Source: PALSA-1006 sp964532405 (lineage in GTDB: Bacteria > Pseudomonadota > Gammaproteobacteria > Burkholderiales > Gallionellaceae). From it: a stretch of DNA of 41,103 nt. The position numbers and the translations under genes were made by a program. Location of the stretch: the NCBI GenBank assembly GCA_964532405.1, contig CAZHIC010000021.1, positions 1-41,103 on the forward strand, given 5' to 3'. Below, one piece after another: positions 41,061 through 41,103 of the stretch. The notes under the pieces are model-generated. The model had not been told where the DNA came from and ran no database searches. It was given only the letters and a program-made list of their open reading frames with translations. Position 1 is the stretch's first letter. Each line of letters opens with the position of its first letter.

Positions 41061-41103
41061 ATGCGCACGAAACGTACACACCAGATGAGTATATACGAGA
41101 CAT
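41061..41103 (+). CDS. Start of a gene, possibly a transposase (cut by window edge)
   Basis: ATG at 41061 with AGGGA 6 bases upstream begins MRTKRTHQMSIYET and runs off the window. The basic N-terminus is like some insertion-sequence transposases, but 14 residues are not enough to name a family. The preceding 119 bases (40942-41060) are AT-rich, hold no gene, and begin right after the broken toxin, consistent with the left end of a mobile element whose terminal repeat cannot be defined here. Confidence 0.35.
   Translation, partial: MRTKRTHQMSIYET

Noticed and set aside
1..41103. CRISPR array, prophage or integron
   Set aside because: No regularly spaced direct repeats, phage genes, integrase or attC-like series were seen in the window.

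Overview
The window looks like chromosomal DNA from a betaproteobacterium. Supporting signs are the separate nuoC and nuoD genes in a 14-gene nuoA-N operon preceded by tpiA, secG and tRNA-Leu, the nadB / rpoE-rseABC-mucD block with a ygfX-like gene beside nadB, and a PilG-type regulator. The overall gene style (short operons, moderate GC, many palindromic repeats, signalling genes) suggests the Nitrosomonadales / Gallionellaceae neighbourhood. That placement is inference; nothing in the window fixes the genus.

Layout. 1-1711 (minus strand): the 5' part of a PilG-like response regulator, an unrecognised 219-residue protein and a stand-alone cyclic-nucleotide-binding protein. 2025-7483 (plus strand): a signalling cluster of a secreted FGE-sulfatase-fold protein without the catalytic cysteine pair, an ankyrin-repeat protein, a class III nucleotide cyclase fused through a membrane helix to a PEGA domain, a small lipoprotein resembling the TssQ type found with type VI secretion loci, a tail-anchored Ser/Thr kinase and a YgfX-like membrane protein. 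No secretion structural genes are visible. 7473-13258: nadB (minus), then the envelope-stress operon rpoE-rseA-rseB-rseC followed by mucD, with a candidate sigma-E promoter and a nested hairpin over the rpoE ribosome binding site. 13341-13457: a decayed fragment resembling an ammonium transporter. 13516-14058: a Nudix hydrolase.

14136-29914 (minus strand): tpiA, secG, tRNA-Leu(GAG) and the complete proton-pumping NADH:quinone oxidoreductase operon nuoA-N, ending in a strong hairpin. 30156-33939 (plus strand): the high-affinity phosphate uptake operon pstS-pstC-pstA-pstB, with a candidate Pho box in front and two mutually exclusive hairpins between pstS and pstC; no phoU or phoB lies here. 34002-36424 (minus strand): ugpQ and glpD, overlapping by 4 bases, which would turn glycerophosphodiesters into glycerol-3-phosphate and then dihydroxyacetone phosphate. 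glpD carries an in-frame palindromic repeat of about 98 bases. 36575-40378 (plus strand): an unrecognised protein, a TonB-type energy transducer and a TonB-dependent outer-membrane receptor, probably one operon.

40379-41103: an accessory junction. It holds a long REP-like hairpin, a 31-base second copy of the receptor's 3' end differing only at third codon positions, an intact antitoxin gene, a VapC toxin gene broken after about 38 residues, an AT-rich stretch, and the first codons of a gene that may be a transposase.

The points most worth following are the cyclase/kinase/lipoprotein cluster, the repeat inserted in glpD, the switch-like hairpins between pstS and pstC, the receptor-tail remnant, the broken toxin, and the ammonium-transporter fossil.
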